Of a DNA stretch of 5,941 nt, positions 5,692-5,941 are shown piece by piece. The position numbers and the translations under genes were made by a program. The notes beneath the pieces were generated by a model, which saw only the letters and a list, made by a program, of their open reading frames with translations, made no database searches and had not been told where the DNA came from. This stretch comes from Candidatus Kuenenia stuttgartensis (GTDB taxonomy: Bacteria; Planctomycetota; UBA1135; UBA2386). The DNA lies in NCBI GenBank assembly GCA_945861365.1, contig CAMAUH010000289.1, forward strand, positions 1-5,941. The letters run 5' to 3'. Position 1 is the stretch's first letter. Every line of letters starts with the position of its first letter.

Positions 5692-5941
5692 TCAGCGCGC
5701 GGCGCCGTCCGCTGCTTCCTCCGGCTCGGGCAAGGAGAGCACCTTCAACTGCGGCCGCGTGCATGCCGCGACGACGGCGGCAACGTGGTCGCCGCGCGCT
5801 CCCACCGCGACCAGCACCGGCAACCCCTCACTGCACTGGACGATCCGATAGCCGTGCATAGTCCCGATGAACCGGCTTTCGATCCGACCCTCGCGCAACG
5901 CGCGCAGCCGCAGGTTCGCGAACGGCCCCGCGCAAGCCGCG
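5692..5941 (-). CDS. C-terminal 82 residues of an unrecognised protein, 5' end outside window
   Basis: The frame is open from the right edge to a TGA at 5692-5694 with mostly G/C third positions, as in the other genes. I do not recognise the product. The visible part contains PFANLRLRALREGRIESR, then a run rich in Val, Ala and Gly (GLPVLVAVGARG and HVAAVVAAC) and an acidic Pro/Glu/Ala tail (SLPEPEEAADGAAR). No transmembrane segment is certain. Internal ATG (5859) and TTG (5898) codons exist, but the frame stays open beyond them, so a longer gene entering from the right is the simpler reading. It converges on the dehydratase gene with 32 nt between stops. Confidence 0.55.
   Translation of the reverse strand, partial: AACAGPFANLRLRALREGRIESRFIGTMHGYRIVQCSEGLPVLVAVGARGDHVAAVVAACTRPQLKVLSLPEPEEAADGAAR

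Noticed and set aside
1..5941. Search for tRNA, rRNA, CRISPR, transposase or phage features
   Set aside because: No clover-leaf, direct-repeat array, transposase motif or terminal repeats were seen; coding genes account for nearly all of the window.

Overview
The window is a compact, very GC-rich (about 70% by eye) bacterial chromosomal segment. It holds seven protein genes, two of them cut by the window edges, and no gene-free stretch longer than about 160 bases. I see no RNA genes, insertion sequences, CRISPR arrays or attachment sites. A DUF1552 (HXXSHH) protein with a Tat-like signal, strong third-position GC bias, scarce Shine-Dalgarno sites and mostly single-gene transcription units fit a high-GC planctomycete-like bacterium. 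Myxococcota or another high-GC phylum remains possible. This placement is inference from gene content, not proof.

Left part (1-2817, minus strand): three genes read leftwards, a galactokinase-family GHMP kinase (1633-2817), a small predicted lipoprotein of unknown function (1096-1545) and the first 342 codons of a DUF1552 protein (1-1028). The gaps are 87 and 67 nt, so co-transcription is possible but not demanded. The kinase keeps the three GHMP motifs and the catalytic Asp, but has Ala where galactokinases have the sugar-contacting Glu (GAHLDY instead of GEHTDY). This is the most interesting point in the window, because plant galacturonate kinase is known to carry Ala there.

Middle part (2818-4385): a 158-bp divergent intergenic region carries a 9-bp inverted repeat and a promoter-like element. 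It separates the kinase from a rightward gene for an exported SurA/PpiC-type peptidyl-prolyl isomerase (2976-4112). That gene ends three bases short of the stop of a convergent small DUF1294 membrane protein gene (4116-4385).

Right part (4386-5941): a 65-bp divergent gap leads to a PLP-dependent threonine ammonia-lyase with a single C-terminal ACT domain (4451-5659). A 16-bp perfect palindrome follows its stop codon. A minus-strand gene whose last 82 codons are visible (5692-5941) converges on it; I do not recognise that product.

The genes do not form one obvious pathway. They read as housekeeping and accessory functions: sugar phosphorylation, envelope protein folding, amino acid metabolism and cell-envelope proteins. 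I found no convincing new multi-gene system. The observations worth checking are the kinase's altered sugar pocket, the inverted repeat upstream of it, the promoter-like elements very close to two start codons, and the unassigned lipoprotein.
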